Of a stretch of 64,000 nt of DNA, positions 19,301 through 26,209 are shown piece by piece. Origin of the DNA: Formosa undariae (GTDB taxonomy: Bacteria; Bacteroidota; Bacteroidia; Flavobacteriales; Flavobacteriaceae). The notes under the pieces were generated by a model, which worked only from the letters and a program-made list of their open reading frames with translations, searched no databases and was not told the origin of the DNA. The stretch spans positions 682,001-746,000 of the forward strand of contig NZ_JBHMEZ010000001.1 of assembly GCF_042427615.1 (NCBI RefSeq), in the 5' to 3' direction. How positions within the stretch are numbered: position 1 is the first letter of the stretch; every line of letters begins with the position of its first letter. Made by a program: the position numbers and the translations under genes.

Positions 19301-19665
19301 ATATTCTAAAAGCAGGAACGGGTAATTTTCCAGCACTAATCGGATTTAATACGCCTGGTTTCGATACAGATTTGGTATATAATTGGTTTAACTCTTCAGA
19401 CGATGGGAGAACTTACGACGACTTAGATCTGTGGATTAAAGATATTTCATATTTACGAATAAGTAGTATTAGGTTTAGTTATTCATTGCCAAGAAAACAA
19501 TTAGATAAACTAAAATTATCAAGTTTAGATTTCAATATAGAAGGGCGTAATTTATTTGTTATAGGTACAGATTATGAGGGCTTTTTTGACCCTGAAACCT
19601 ATGGTAGTATTTACGCACAACCCATTCCAAAAATTATTTCAATAGGATTTAATCTTGCGTTTTAA
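16372..19665 (+). CDS. SusC/RagA-family TonB-dependent outer-membrane transporter
   Basis: A 1097-residue SusC-like protein. After the signal peptide (cleavage near SGQNQ) comes a CarboxypepD_reg-like domain (about 20-115, ending in FLVSYMGYETEIVAV). The TonB box region is VLDEIVLTGYQKIEKR. The plug domain shows the SusC hallmark SITVLKDASATSIYGARAAN followed by GVIVITSKSGKKG. The rest is a 22-strand-type barrel ending in IISIGFNLAF with terminal Phe. SusC channels import ligands captured by the SusD lid. It sits between the protease and its SusD partner. In this context peptide import, as in RagAB, is at least as likely as glycan import. Confidence 0.95.
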   Translation: MKGLIYLLIFIPALLSGQNQKVITGQVIDSSTKSPIIGASIYVSSAIIGSKSKTEGVLDSSMLGTTTNFDGEFSLTINQDVKSFLVSYMGYETEIVAVSTGNLNFTIVLKESQEVLDEIVLTGYQKIEKRKMTSAYEKIEMSEIEQSGVLSVDHMLAGQISGVVVQPTSGAPGAPAKIVIRGSATLNGSSDPLWVLDGIPLEGNDIPSDFRDKDNIDNLQSYPIAGLNPEDIESITVLKDASATSIYGARAANGVIVITSKSGKKGPMRVQANGNVFITQKPDFDKLNLMNSSQKVDFELYLASRSDLTYQQDRGSVARILNSYGEYANFQNNGFSALSLNAQNDINSLKQSQTNWGDELYQTAINQQYSVSISGGDEQNNYYFSTGIFDEKGTTTGTGQQRYNITLKDNFSINDKLKVGVSLFGSQTKTSSYITGADAYTNPSYYSRTANPYLELKDENGNYVYDPDLVERSDLNLNYNVLEERENTNYELVSSSLKAILDVNYKIIKGLQINSQLGLQLDFDKTEKFSDEDSYYTRKYEQRSQYNTTDGPAYYMPKGGIIQNWDSDAFQYNWKTTANYSTTFNYRHELDVMAGTEFRRNEKTEIHAKGFGFNPNTLTTIAITDERSLTNSLFDPYKKSSYENAYASFFGTASYTLDKKYTFFTSLRYDGSNLFGVNPKYRYLPLWSVAGSWNVYKENFLSNVDVISDLKIRASYGVQGNIDKSTSPFVIGEYYTETVLPGMSEEVIRALSAPNANLRWEKTVSSNVGFDLGLLNNRVYITSDYYTRKSTDLIGLQSVPLESGFSFINTNWASVSNKGFEFLINTVNIQNENFTWTSSFNISRNKSVVEDIEIREEDFKPSLKGYSSTAIFAIKTAGLDSNGLPLFWKDGKKVTAVDFYNLEAGTNGSQLTRQEHRDLYSYVGDAAPKFSGGFNNTFRYKQFGLRVLTNFSLKQTVQADPSYNLTQAEPGNNYSTDILKAGTGNFPALIGFNTPGFDTDLVYNWFNSSDDGRTYDDLDLWIKDISYLRISSIRFSYSLPRKQLDKLKLSSLDFNIEGRNLFVIGTDYEGFFDPETYGSIYAQPIPKIISIGFNLAF

Positions 19666-19678
19666 AAAGACAGTATTC

Positions 19679-20995
19679 ATGAAAAAAATAATATACATAC
19701 TATTTGTCGCACTAAGTTTTACGGGGTGTGACGATTATTTAGACATTGAGCCTGTAGGGCAAGTTATTCCTACAACTGTACAAGATTATAGAAGCTTTTT
19801 AACCGCGGCTTATGCCATTACAAAAGATTCTAAAATACTAACGACGTATAGAAGTGATGAGCTTCGTTTAAGCGCGAATTCTGTGGGAATAGAGCAATAC
19901 GAAGATCTTTTTATTTGGAACGATTTAAATCCAAGTCCATTATCTCGAGCCTATCCATATGCTACTATTTATAACATAATATTTTATGCCAATCATGTTA
20001 TTAATAGTGCCGATACTATGGAAGGTGATGCGTTAGAAAAGGAACAATTAATTGGAGAAGCTCATGCATTAAGAGCGTTACAATATTTCGATTTAATTAA
20101 TTTATATGCCGAGCCTTATAATAAAGCAACAGCCAGTACAGATGCCGGTGTGCCAATAACTACCGAATACGATGCAGATCAGGAATTTGCTGTGGGAACG
20201 GTGCAAGATGTATACGATTTAATTTTAAACGATCTTAATGAGGCTGAGGTCTTAATACATACCAATCAGCAAGAGTTAGGATACAATTATCGTTTTTCTA
20301 GAGTGGCTGTAAAAGCATTTAAAGCGCGAGTTTATTTATACCAAAATGAATGGGAAAAGGCGATTACGTCTTCAACCGAAGCTCTGGCTATTAAAAGCAG
20401 TTTGCAAAACTTAAATTTGGATGGTTCTATTATGCCTTCAGAATATAATTCGGTAGAATCAATCCTAGCGTTAGAAACGGTAGCATCTTTCGATATGACT
20501 TCTAATGCAAGCATTTCAGACAATTTATTATCTGCCTATAATCAAACCGACGATTTACGTTTCACGACGTATTTCTATGAAGATAGTGATGGGACATACC
20601 ATTCAAATAAAAGTGCCGATACAAAATTTAAAGTCTCTTTTAGAACAGCCGAATTGTATTTAACACTTGCAGAGAGTTATGCCCATTTAAATGCTATAAA
20701 TGAAGCCAAGGAAAAATTAATTGAGCTTGCGGCAAATAGATATACGTCAGCAGGACTGGATGTTTATAGATTAGAAATTGAAGGGCTAAATTCTGAAAAT
20801 ATACTAACAGAAGTATTAGAAGAGCGCCAAAGAGAATTTGCTATCGAAGGACATAGATGGAACGATTTAAGAAGAACCACACAGCCTTTGCTTATAAAAA
20901 ATTACAATAGCGAAACGTATCAATTAGATCAGAATGATGCTAGATATGTTATTCCATTCCCTAACGATGCCGTTATAAATAATCCGAATTTATAA
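19679..20995 (+). CDS. SusD/RagB-family ligand-binding lipoprotein
   Basis: The ATG at 19679 gives a 438-residue protein beginning with a lipoprotein signal, MKKIIYILFVALSFTGCDDY, with the lipobox Cys near residue 17. An upstream in-frame TTG at 19655 would put eight extra residues (four of them basic) before this signal and overlap SusC, so I prefer the ATG. The helical SusD pattern is visible: YNIIFYANHVINSADTM, LIGEAHALRALQYFDLINLY with the TPR-like core, and the C-terminal RQREFAIEGHRWNDLRRT. It is the surface partner of the preceding SusC and starts 13 bases after it. Confidence 0.93.
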   Translation: MKKIIYILFVALSFTGCDDYLDIEPVGQVIPTTVQDYRSFLTAAYAITKDSKILTTYRSDELRLSANSVGIEQYEDLFIWNDLNPSPLSRAYPYATIYNIIFYANHVINSADTMEGDALEKEQLIGEAHALRALQYFDLINLYAEPYNKATASTDAGVPITTEYDADQEFAVGTVQDVYDLILNDLNEAEVLIHTNQQELGYNYRFSRVAVKAFKARVYLYQNEWEKAITSSTEALAIKSSLQNLNLDGSIMPSEYNSVESILALETVASFDMTSNASISDNLLSAYNQTDDLRFTTYFYEDSDGTYHSNKSADTKFKVSFRTAELYLTLAESYAHLNAINEAKEKLIELAANRYTSAGLDVYRLEIEGLNSENILTEVLEERQREFAIEGHRWNDLRRTTQPLLIKNYNSETYQLDQNDARYVIPFPNDAVINNPNL

Positions 20996-21009
20996 AAAAA
21001 CAAAATAGT

Positions 21010-21036
21010 ATAACCTGTTGTTATCTTGTAGGTTAT
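21010..21036. other. inverted repeat between susD-like gene and the next lipoprotein gene
   Basis: ATAACCT (21010-21016) pairs with AGGTTAT (21030-21036) across 13 bases. No T-run follows, so it is not a standard terminator; it may stabilise or process the susCD part of the message. Confidence 0.4.
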
Positions 21037-21081
21037 GCTTGTGTTGAAAAGATAATACCAAAACAATTAAATAAATAAATT

Positions 21082-22107
21082 ATGAAGAAAATTTTATCGA
21101 TTTTAAGTCTTTTTTTAGCTATTTCTGTAGCAACAGTGTCATGTTCAAGCGACGATGATGCTGTCTCTGTATCTTCTTTGGCTACAATTACCGATTTTTC
21201 AGTGTCTATCGACGGTGTTAGTGCAGACGATATTACTTACGATTTAGGAAGTGCTATTGCTATTAGTGTGCCTTTCGGAACAGATTTATCTGCTGTAGAG
21301 CCAACTATAGCTATTTCTGAAAATGCAACAGTTTCACCAGCTTCAGGAAGTGTTATCTCTTTTGAAGATGGAGAACCTAAAGTATTTGTTGTAACAGCAG
21401 AAGACGGTGTTACTGCTAAAGAATATAGTGTAACTATTACTACTAGAGGAGAAGTTGGTAGCGGTTCTCAATTACTAACTTACCAAATTTCAGATTTATT
21501 TGGAGAATATTCAACAACAACGTATAGCTATAACGAATCTAATTTTGTGAGCTCTTACTCTAAAGAAATCGACGATTTTGGAACATTATATACTGTTGAA
21601 TATTCTTTAATTTATGACGATAAAAATCAAGTTATCGAGAAAAGAACTTCAGATGATAAAGAAAGCACTGTTTACGAATATAACGAAGCTGGACAAATTG
21701 TAAAAGGACTATACTCTTATGAGGACGTCTTAGAATATACTTTCGAATATGAGTACGATGCTAACGGGAATTTAGCTGTAGAGAAAAGAATAGATCATAC
21801 AGACGACGATTCTGTTATCGAAGTAGACTTTACTATTGTAGATGGTAACGTTGTTCTTGAAAAAAGATATGGTTCTGATTATGTGGCCACTTACGATGAT
21901 AGTAACAACCCTTTCGTAGGACTTTATCCTGCTGCTTTCGCTGCTATAAACGCAGGAATTCAAGCTGTAAATACTAATAACCCTATTTCAGGAACATTAG
22001 CAGACGGTGCAATAACTTACGAATACAACACAGACAATTATCCAATAAAAGCATCTTACACTTACTTTGGGGGTCTTGCAACTGTAGAAAAAATATTTAC
22101 TTACTAA
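21082..22107 (+). CDS. DUF5018-like lipoprotein with YD-type repeats
   Basis: A 341-residue lipoprotein: the signal ends in ATVSCSSDDD with the acylated Cys near residue 21 followed by an acidic stretch, typical of surface-exposed lipoproteins. Residues about 33-125 resemble the DUF5018 Ig-like domain (TITDFSVSIDGVSADDITYD ... KVFVVTAEDGVTAKEYSVTI). The following ~200 residues contain repeated Y-E/D-Y-N/D-x-x-G/N units (VYEYNEAGQIVKG, FEYEYDANGNLAVEK, ITYEYNTDNYPIKAS), as in RHS/YD repeat proteins. Its place after SusC/SusD suggests an accessory surface binding protein. A strong terminator follows at 22154-22189. Confidence 0.7.
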   Translation: MKKILSILSLFLAISVATVSCSSDDDAVSVSSLATITDFSVSIDGVSADDITYDLGSAIAISVPFGTDLSAVEPTIAISENATVSPASGSVISFEDGEPKVFVVTAEDGVTAKEYSVTITTRGEVGSGSQLLTYQISDLFGEYSTTTYSYNESNFVSSYSKEIDDFGTLYTVEYSLIYDDKNQVIEKRTSDDKESTVYEYNEAGQIVKGLYSYEDVLEYTFEYEYDANGNLAVEKRIDHTDDDSVIEVDFTIVDGNVVLEKRYGSDYVATYDDSNNPFVGLYPAAFAAINAGIQAVNTNNPISGTLADGAITYEYNTDNYPIKASYTYFGGLATVEKIFTY

Positions 22108-22153
22108 GAATTAGTCATTCTAAATAAAACGTAGCGTTTTACCCCCCTCCCTA

Positions 22154-22189
22154 AAAGGAGCACTTTTTCATTAAAGTGTTCCTTTTTTT
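22154..22189 (+). terminator. terminator of the protease-SusCD-lipoprotein operon
   Basis: A 13-bp stem (AAAGGAGCACTTT / AAAGTGTTCCTTT, one wobble) with a 6-base loop is followed by seven T. It lies between the 21082 lipoprotein and the 22205 metallopeptidase. Confidence 0.85.
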
Positions 22190-22204
22190 ATAAAAGTTAT
22201 GTAA

Positions 22205-22855
22205 ATGAAAAAATATATGTACTTCATGCTGTTTCTAGTGTTCTTTACGTGTAATAAGGACTCTAAAGAGAATAAAACAGAAGTAGACGAAGATCAGGAA
22301 ACTTGTGCTTTAGACAAAGAAGATAAATTAAAGCAATTATATAATGCTACTGTCATTCCGTTATTTTCTGGTTATAATGACATTGATATACCAACAGAAT
22401 TTCAAATTATTGAAGATGAAATGGGAATCGATGCTGGGGCCTCTTTTGGATATGTCGAGGTGAGTATGGGCTTAATAAATGTATCTGAAGAAAGTATTCA
22501 GTTATTCGCATTAACGCACGAGGTGGCTCATATTGCAACCTTAAGTCAGGCAAGATTATTTAATCTAGATGGTTATGTGTCTAGCGGACCAGAAACAAAC
22601 GAATATAGAAAATCTGAATACTTGGCAGATCTAATTGCGATTCATCTTATAAAATCGCAAGAGCCAGTGTATTTTGAATCCTTAACAAAGAATTTTCAGG
22701 AGTTAATGAATATTTTAGGGAGCGGATCGTTTACGCATCCTTCAGGACCAAATCGAATTAAAGCCATGCAAAATTACATTGCACTAAGTAATGCCAAAAC
22801 AGAAACCATCGCGTTTAAAGCATTGTATATAAATATTTGGGAAGATAAGATGTAA
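22205..22855 (+). CDS. lipoprotein metallopeptidase (HExxH, M48-like)
   Basis: A 216-residue lipoprotein: signal MKKYMYFMLFLVFFTCNKD with lipobox Cys16. The zinc motif LTHEVAHIATL supplies His105, Glu106 and His109; Glu138 in SEYLADLIAI is a likely third ligand, the Ex(2-3)AD arrangement seen in M48-type gluzincins. It is smaller than typical M48 enzymes, and I cannot place it in a named subfamily. It is the last gene before the duplicated tRNA end and lies behind a terminator, so it probably has its own expression. Together with the 13831 protease it gives the block two secreted metallopeptidases of different clans. Confidence 0.75.
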   Translation: MKKYMYFMLFLVFFTCNKDSKENKTEVDEDQETCALDKEDKLKQLYNATVIPLFSGYNDIDIPTEFQIIEDEMGIDAGASFGYVEVSMGLINVSEESIQLFALTHEVAHIATLSQARLFNLDGYVSSGPETNEYRKSEYLADLIAIHLIKSQEPVYFESLTKNFQELMNILGSGSFTHPSGPNRIKAMQNYIALSNAKTETIAFKALYINIWEDKM

Positions 22856-22864
22856 TACTTATAA

Positions 22865-22921
22865 TCCTATGTGGCCATTTCAATATGCCTAAGCCTTTCG
22901 AGAAATCGAGAGGCTTTTTTG
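22865..22921 (+). repeat. partial tRNA 3' end plus terminator, copy B
   Basis: This stretch repeats the T-arm/acceptor end of the tRNA at 10982-11055 in degraded form (TCC, ATGTGG, CCA, TTCAATAT) and then, without a mismatch, the 32 bases of the tRNA terminator region. There is no D-arm or anticodon arm, so it is not a tRNA gene. Confidence 0.7.
22891..22920 (+). terminator. terminator identical to that of the tRNA gene
   Basis: The same 11-bp stem with GAAA tetraloop and six T as at 11069-11098. It can terminate transcription of the 22205 metallopeptidase gene. Confidence 0.85.
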
Positions 22922-23139
22922 GTTTTGTAATTAGTTAAGGTGTGACATGCAATGCCGTAGATCTTAATCCTTTGCCTCTGCTTAGATATTTGATATGTCT
23001 TTTTGCTAATTTCTTGCGCAAATTAAATAGTCTATACAATTTAATAGATTTTTTATGAGTCAATTAAAAATAGTAATAAAAGCCTCTTAACCCCCTGTGT
23101 TTACTGGTAGAATGTGAAATTTATAAGTGACTATGTGCT

Positions 23140-23194
23140 GATTTTAACACAAACCCTTAAAACGATGTTAAAATCAATTTAATTGATGTTAAAA
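23140..23194 (+). promoter_or_regulatory. candidate operator cluster upstream of the aldo/keto reductase-lar genes
   Basis: In the 321-bp gap 22926-23246, GATTTTAACA (23140-23149) is inverted as TGTTAAAATC (23166-23175). GATGTTAAAA occurs at 23164-23173 and 23185-23194, 21 bp apart, and ATCAATTTAATTGAT (23173-23187) is a palindrome. No TAnnTTTG box is evident. The rest of the gap shows nothing I can interpret. Confidence 0.4.
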
Positions 23195-23246
23195 AAATAC
23201 GCTAAAATCAGATAATCTGTAACTTAGATAAAAAACTGCAACATAT

Positions 23247-24707
23247 ATGAAAAATAAATATCCAGTATCTAGACGAGATTTTCTTAGGCTAACCAGTACA
23301 GCAGCTGCTGGTGCCATGATTCTTCCTTTTGGAATGAGTTTTTCAGACAAAGCACCCGCACCTATGTTAAGATCTTTTGGTCGGATGAAAAATAAGGTAA
23401 CAACTTTAGGGCTTGGAGGACAAGCTTCCATACAGTGGACAGCAGATGATATTGATCCCGTTCAAATTATTACTAAAGCTTTCGATTTAGGGATTAATTA
23501 TTTTGATACGTCGAATGTGTATGACTTGAGTCAACTACATTATCACTCTGCTTTTGAAAAAATGAACCTAATTCCAGGGAAACCCAATTACGATAAAAAA
23601 CTTAGAGAATCCATTACCATTACAAGTAAAACACTAATGCGATGGGGAAAACCAGGCTGGAAAGAAGTAAAAAATGTAAGAAACAAATCTAATGGTCCAG
23701 ATGTGCAAACCGCTGCAGATGATATTAGAAGAACCATGACTCAGCTTTTTGGCGATGGAAAAGGCTATTATCCAGAAGGTTCTTACGTAGATATCGTTTT
23801 GGTTCATGCCTTACAGTCTGTTGAAGAGAACGATATACTATATAAAGGTATTGAAACGCCTATAAAACCAGATGAAAATTTTGGAGCGCTCGTAGTATTA
23901 AAAGATTTTAGAGATGGTACCAATCTGACGGGAACAAATCCTAAAAATGAAAAATTACTTAAACATATCGGCTTCTCAGGACATAATAACCCTGAAGCAA
24001 TGATTGATATTATGCAACGTGATAAATATGGATTACTAGATGCCTTATTAGTATCCATTAATTCTAACGATCATTTATATTTCAATATGAAACACAACGT
24101 TATTCCGCTAGCGAAAGCTAAAGGCATTGGTGTTATTGGTATGAAAGTTTTTGGTGCGGGAACCATGTATAACGAAGTCCCTGGATTCTCAAGAGAACCA
24201 AGTCAGATTTATCGTAAAGTTGGTTCTCCAGCCTTACCAAGTAATGAACTTATAGAATATGTATTAACAACCCCAGGTGTCGATACGCTTATTATAGGAA
24301 TTGGAAAAATAGACGACGACCCTCTTAAATGTCAGTTAACGCAAAATTATTATGGTGCCCAAGTGAAGCCTAATGCGATGTCTGATGAAAAAAGACGGGA
24401 AATTGAAGCTAAAACAGCTAAAGTAGCAGGAGAACGTACAAATTTCTTTCAGCTTGATAAAATAGACATGACAGGACCTAGAGATTTGAAGCAAGACACC
24501 GTAAATGGTACTACAAAAATCACATGGCAAACAGCTTACGCTGCTGAAAATCCGATCTCGCATTACGAAGTTATGTTAGATAATAAAGTAATTGGTAAAG
24601 TAGACCATAAACCTCAAGTGTTAAAGTCTAAACCTTTTGTATTCGAAACCAATAAATCTGGAAACTTTAAAGTGTTTACAGTCGATAAAGCAGGACATAG
24701 AGCCTAA
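23247..24707 (+). CDS. Tat-exported aldo/keto reductase-like protein
   Basis: A 486-residue protein with a twin-arginine signal (SRRDFLRLTSTAAAGAMILP, residues 8-27), so it is probably exported folded. The AKR barrel follows from about residue 50: TLGLGGQASI, INYFDTSNVYDLS carrying the Asp and Tyr of the AKR tetrad, ITITSKT with the likely Lys, and DIVLVHALQS with the His. GIGVIGMKVFGAG and TTPGVDTLIIGIG mark the C-terminal half of the barrel. About 90 C-terminal residues look like an FN3-type beta domain (ITWQTAYAAENPISHYEVML). NAD(P) is normally cytoplasmic, so the cofactor of an exported member is unclear. larE begins 49 bases downstream. Confidence 0.82.
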   Translation: MKNKYPVSRRDFLRLTSTAAAGAMILPFGMSFSDKAPAPMLRSFGRMKNKVTTLGLGGQASIQWTADDIDPVQIITKAFDLGINYFDTSNVYDLSQLHYHSAFEKMNLIPGKPNYDKKLRESITITSKTLMRWGKPGWKEVKNVRNKSNGPDVQTAADDIRRTMTQLFGDGKGYYPEGSYVDIVLVHALQSVEENDILYKGIETPIKPDENFGALVVLKDFRDGTNLTGTNPKNEKLLKHIGFSGHNNPEAMIDIMQRDKYGLLDALLVSINSNDHLYFNMKHNVIPLAKAKGIGVIGMKVFGAGTMYNEVPGFSREPSQIYRKVGSPALPSNELIEYVLTTPGVDTLIIGIGKIDDDPLKCQLTQNYYGAQVKPNAMSDEKRREIEAKTAKVAGERTNFFQLDKIDMTGPRDLKQDTVNGTTKITWQTAYAAENPISHYEVMLDNKVIGKVDHKPQVLKSKPFVFETNKSGNFKVFTVDKAGHRA

Positions 24708-24756
24708 TTTTTTAATGCCTTAGATGATTATTTGTCTAAGTTAAAATTTTAAACGC

Positions 24757-25554
24757 ATGTCAAAATTACCATTACTTATAAATTGGTTTAAAGCGCATAA
24801 GGGTACGGTTACTGCATTCTCTGGAGGGGTAGATTCTTCCTTGGTGTTGTACGTCTCAAAATTAGCACTTGGAGACCAGGCTATTGGTTTAATTTCTAAT
24901 TCGGAAAGTTTAAAAACTAAGGATTTTGAAATCGCTGTAAATTTTTGTAAAAAACACGATATCAATTTAAAAGTGATTAAAACAGATGAATTGAATGATC
25001 CTAATTATACGGCTAATCCAGCAAATCGTTGCTTTTTCTGCAAGACACATTTGTACGAAGCGATGATAGATATTATTAAGGATGAATATCCAGAATACAC
25101 CATTTTAAATGGAACGAACCAAGACGATTTGGGAGATTACCGACCAGGTTTAGAAGCGGCGAAAAATAACGCCATCCGTTCGCCTTTAGCAGAATTAGGA
25201 ATTACCAAAAAAGAAGTCATAGATATGGCTAGCGAGCTCCGTTTAGAAACCGCGGCAAAACCACCAAGTCCGTGTTTAAGCTCTAGAATTCCATACGGAA
25301 CAGCAGTAAATAAAATAAGATTAAAGCAAATAGAAGAGGCAGAATATATTCTGAATCAGTTTGGTTTTGAAAATGTGCGTGTCAGATATCTGGGAGAAGA
25401 AGCTTCTATAGAAGTTCCTGTATCCGAAATGGAATTATTAGAACATCAGTTTGATGCCATTTCAAAAGATATAAAAGCGTTAGGATTTTCAAAAGTGAAT
25501 ATAGACAAAGAAGGATTCGTTTCTGGAAAATTAAATCGGGTATTGAATGGATAA
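24757..25554 (+). CDS. larE: ATP-dependent sacrificial sulfur transferase LarE
   Basis: A 265-residue PP-loop ATPase (FSGGVDSSL, residues 21-29) that adenylates and sulfurates the nicotinate-derived precursor of the nickel-pincer nucleotide cofactor. Cys173 in SPCLSSRIPYG matches the position of the sacrificial Cys (Cys176) of the Lactiplantibacillus enzyme. A CxxC pair, Cys92/Cys95 in NRCFFCKTHL, is also present. Whether this LarE consumes its own cysteine or uses a [4Fe-4S] cluster as some three-Cys homologues do cannot be decided here. It overlaps larB by 8 bases, so larE-larB-larC are coupled. Confidence 0.93.
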   Translation: MSKLPLLINWFKAHKGTVTAFSGGVDSSLVLYVSKLALGDQAIGLISNSESLKTKDFEIAVNFCKKHDINLKVIKTDELNDPNYTANPANRCFFCKTHLYEAMIDIIKDEYPEYTILNGTNQDDLGDYRPGLEAAKNNAIRSPLAELGITKKEVIDMASELRLETAAKPPSPCLSSRIPYGTAVNKIRLKQIEEAEYILNQFGFENVRVRYLGEEASIEVPVSEMELLEHQFDAISKDIKALGFSKVNIDKEGFVSGKLNRVLNG

Positions 25555-26209
25555 ATCATTTATTATAGATGAAGATAGGAAGCGCCGTTTAGGATTCGAT
25601 GAAGTCATTTACGGAGCATCAAAAAGTGTAACCTTACTATTAGATATATTAAAAGAATACACAGATAAAAAAGAAAATGTATTAGTCACCAAGCTTCAAG
25701 AAGATAAAGCAAAAGTATTATTAGAAACTTATAAGGCATCCTTTTACGACGCAGAATCGGGTATTTTCATACTTACGGAATTAGAGACCTCAGCAGAAGG
25801 TTCTCCTAAAGTAGGTATCGTCTCTGCAGGAAGTTCGGATATTGGTGTGGCTAATGAGGCTTTTTATACCTTGGAATATATGGGGGTAAAATCTCGTGTG
25901 ATTCATGATGTTGGAGTTGCAGGGTTACATCGCTTGTTAGACAAGATTGAAGTTTTAAAAACATTCGACATCTTAATTATAGTCGCAGGTTTCGAAGGAG
26001 CTTTACCAACCGTTGTTGGCGGATTATTACCGCAACCAATAATTGCAGTGCCTACTTCGGTAGGTTACGGAACAGCGAAAGGCGGTGAAACAGCTTTACA
26101 TGCCATGCTTAGTAGTTGTGCAAATGGAATTACAGTCGTTAATATAGACAACGGTTATGGCGCAGCAATGAGTGCGTTTAGAATGGTTAAATTATTAGAA
26201 AGAAAATGA
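25547..26209 (+). CDS. larB: nickel-pincer cofactor biosynthesis protein LarB
   Basis: A 220-residue protein that carboxylates and hydrolyses nicotinic acid adenine dinucleotide to start pincer-cofactor synthesis. The C-terminal two thirds resemble the PurE/AIR carboxylase fold: VGIVSAGSSDIGVANEAFYT, VHDVGVAGLHRLL-like IHDVGVAGLHRLLDKI, VVAGFEGALPTVVGGL and PTSVGYGTAKGGETALHAML, all family hallmarks. It overlaps larE by 8 and larC by 4 bases. Length is slightly under the usual ~245 residues, the difference being at the N-terminus. Confidence 0.94.
   Translation: MDKSFIIDEDRKRRLGFDEVIYGASKSVTLLLDILKEYTDKKENVLVTKLQEDKAKVLLETYKASFYDAESGIFILTELETSAEGSPKVGIVSAGSSDIGVANEAFYTLEYMGVKSRVIHDVGVAGLHRLLDKIEVLKTFDILIIVAGFEGALPTVVGGLLPQPIIAVPTSVGYGTAKGGETALHAMLSSCANGITVVNIDNGYGAAMSAFRMVKLLERK

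Larger units (their letters stand above)
11056..22889. mobile_element. possible tRNA-integrated genomic island (no integrase found)
   Basis: The segment lies between the intact tRNA and a partial second copy of the tRNA 3' end with terminator. It holds a LytTR two-component system, a secreted protease, SusC/SusD, and two lipoproteins, all on the plus strand, while housekeeping genes lie outside on the left. No integrase, transposase or mobilisation gene is present, so if this is an island it is an old, fixed one or one that lost its recombinase. The boundary assignment is inference from the duplicated tRNA end. Confidence 0.3.

Noticed and set aside
19655..19678. TTG start extending the SusD-like protein by eight residues
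   Set aside because: It would overlap the SusC stop and place charged residues before a complete lipoprotein signal that begins at the ATG 19679.
22865..22921. Second tRNA gene
   Set aside because: Only the last ~20 bases of a tRNA are recognisable; D-arm and anticodon arm are missing.
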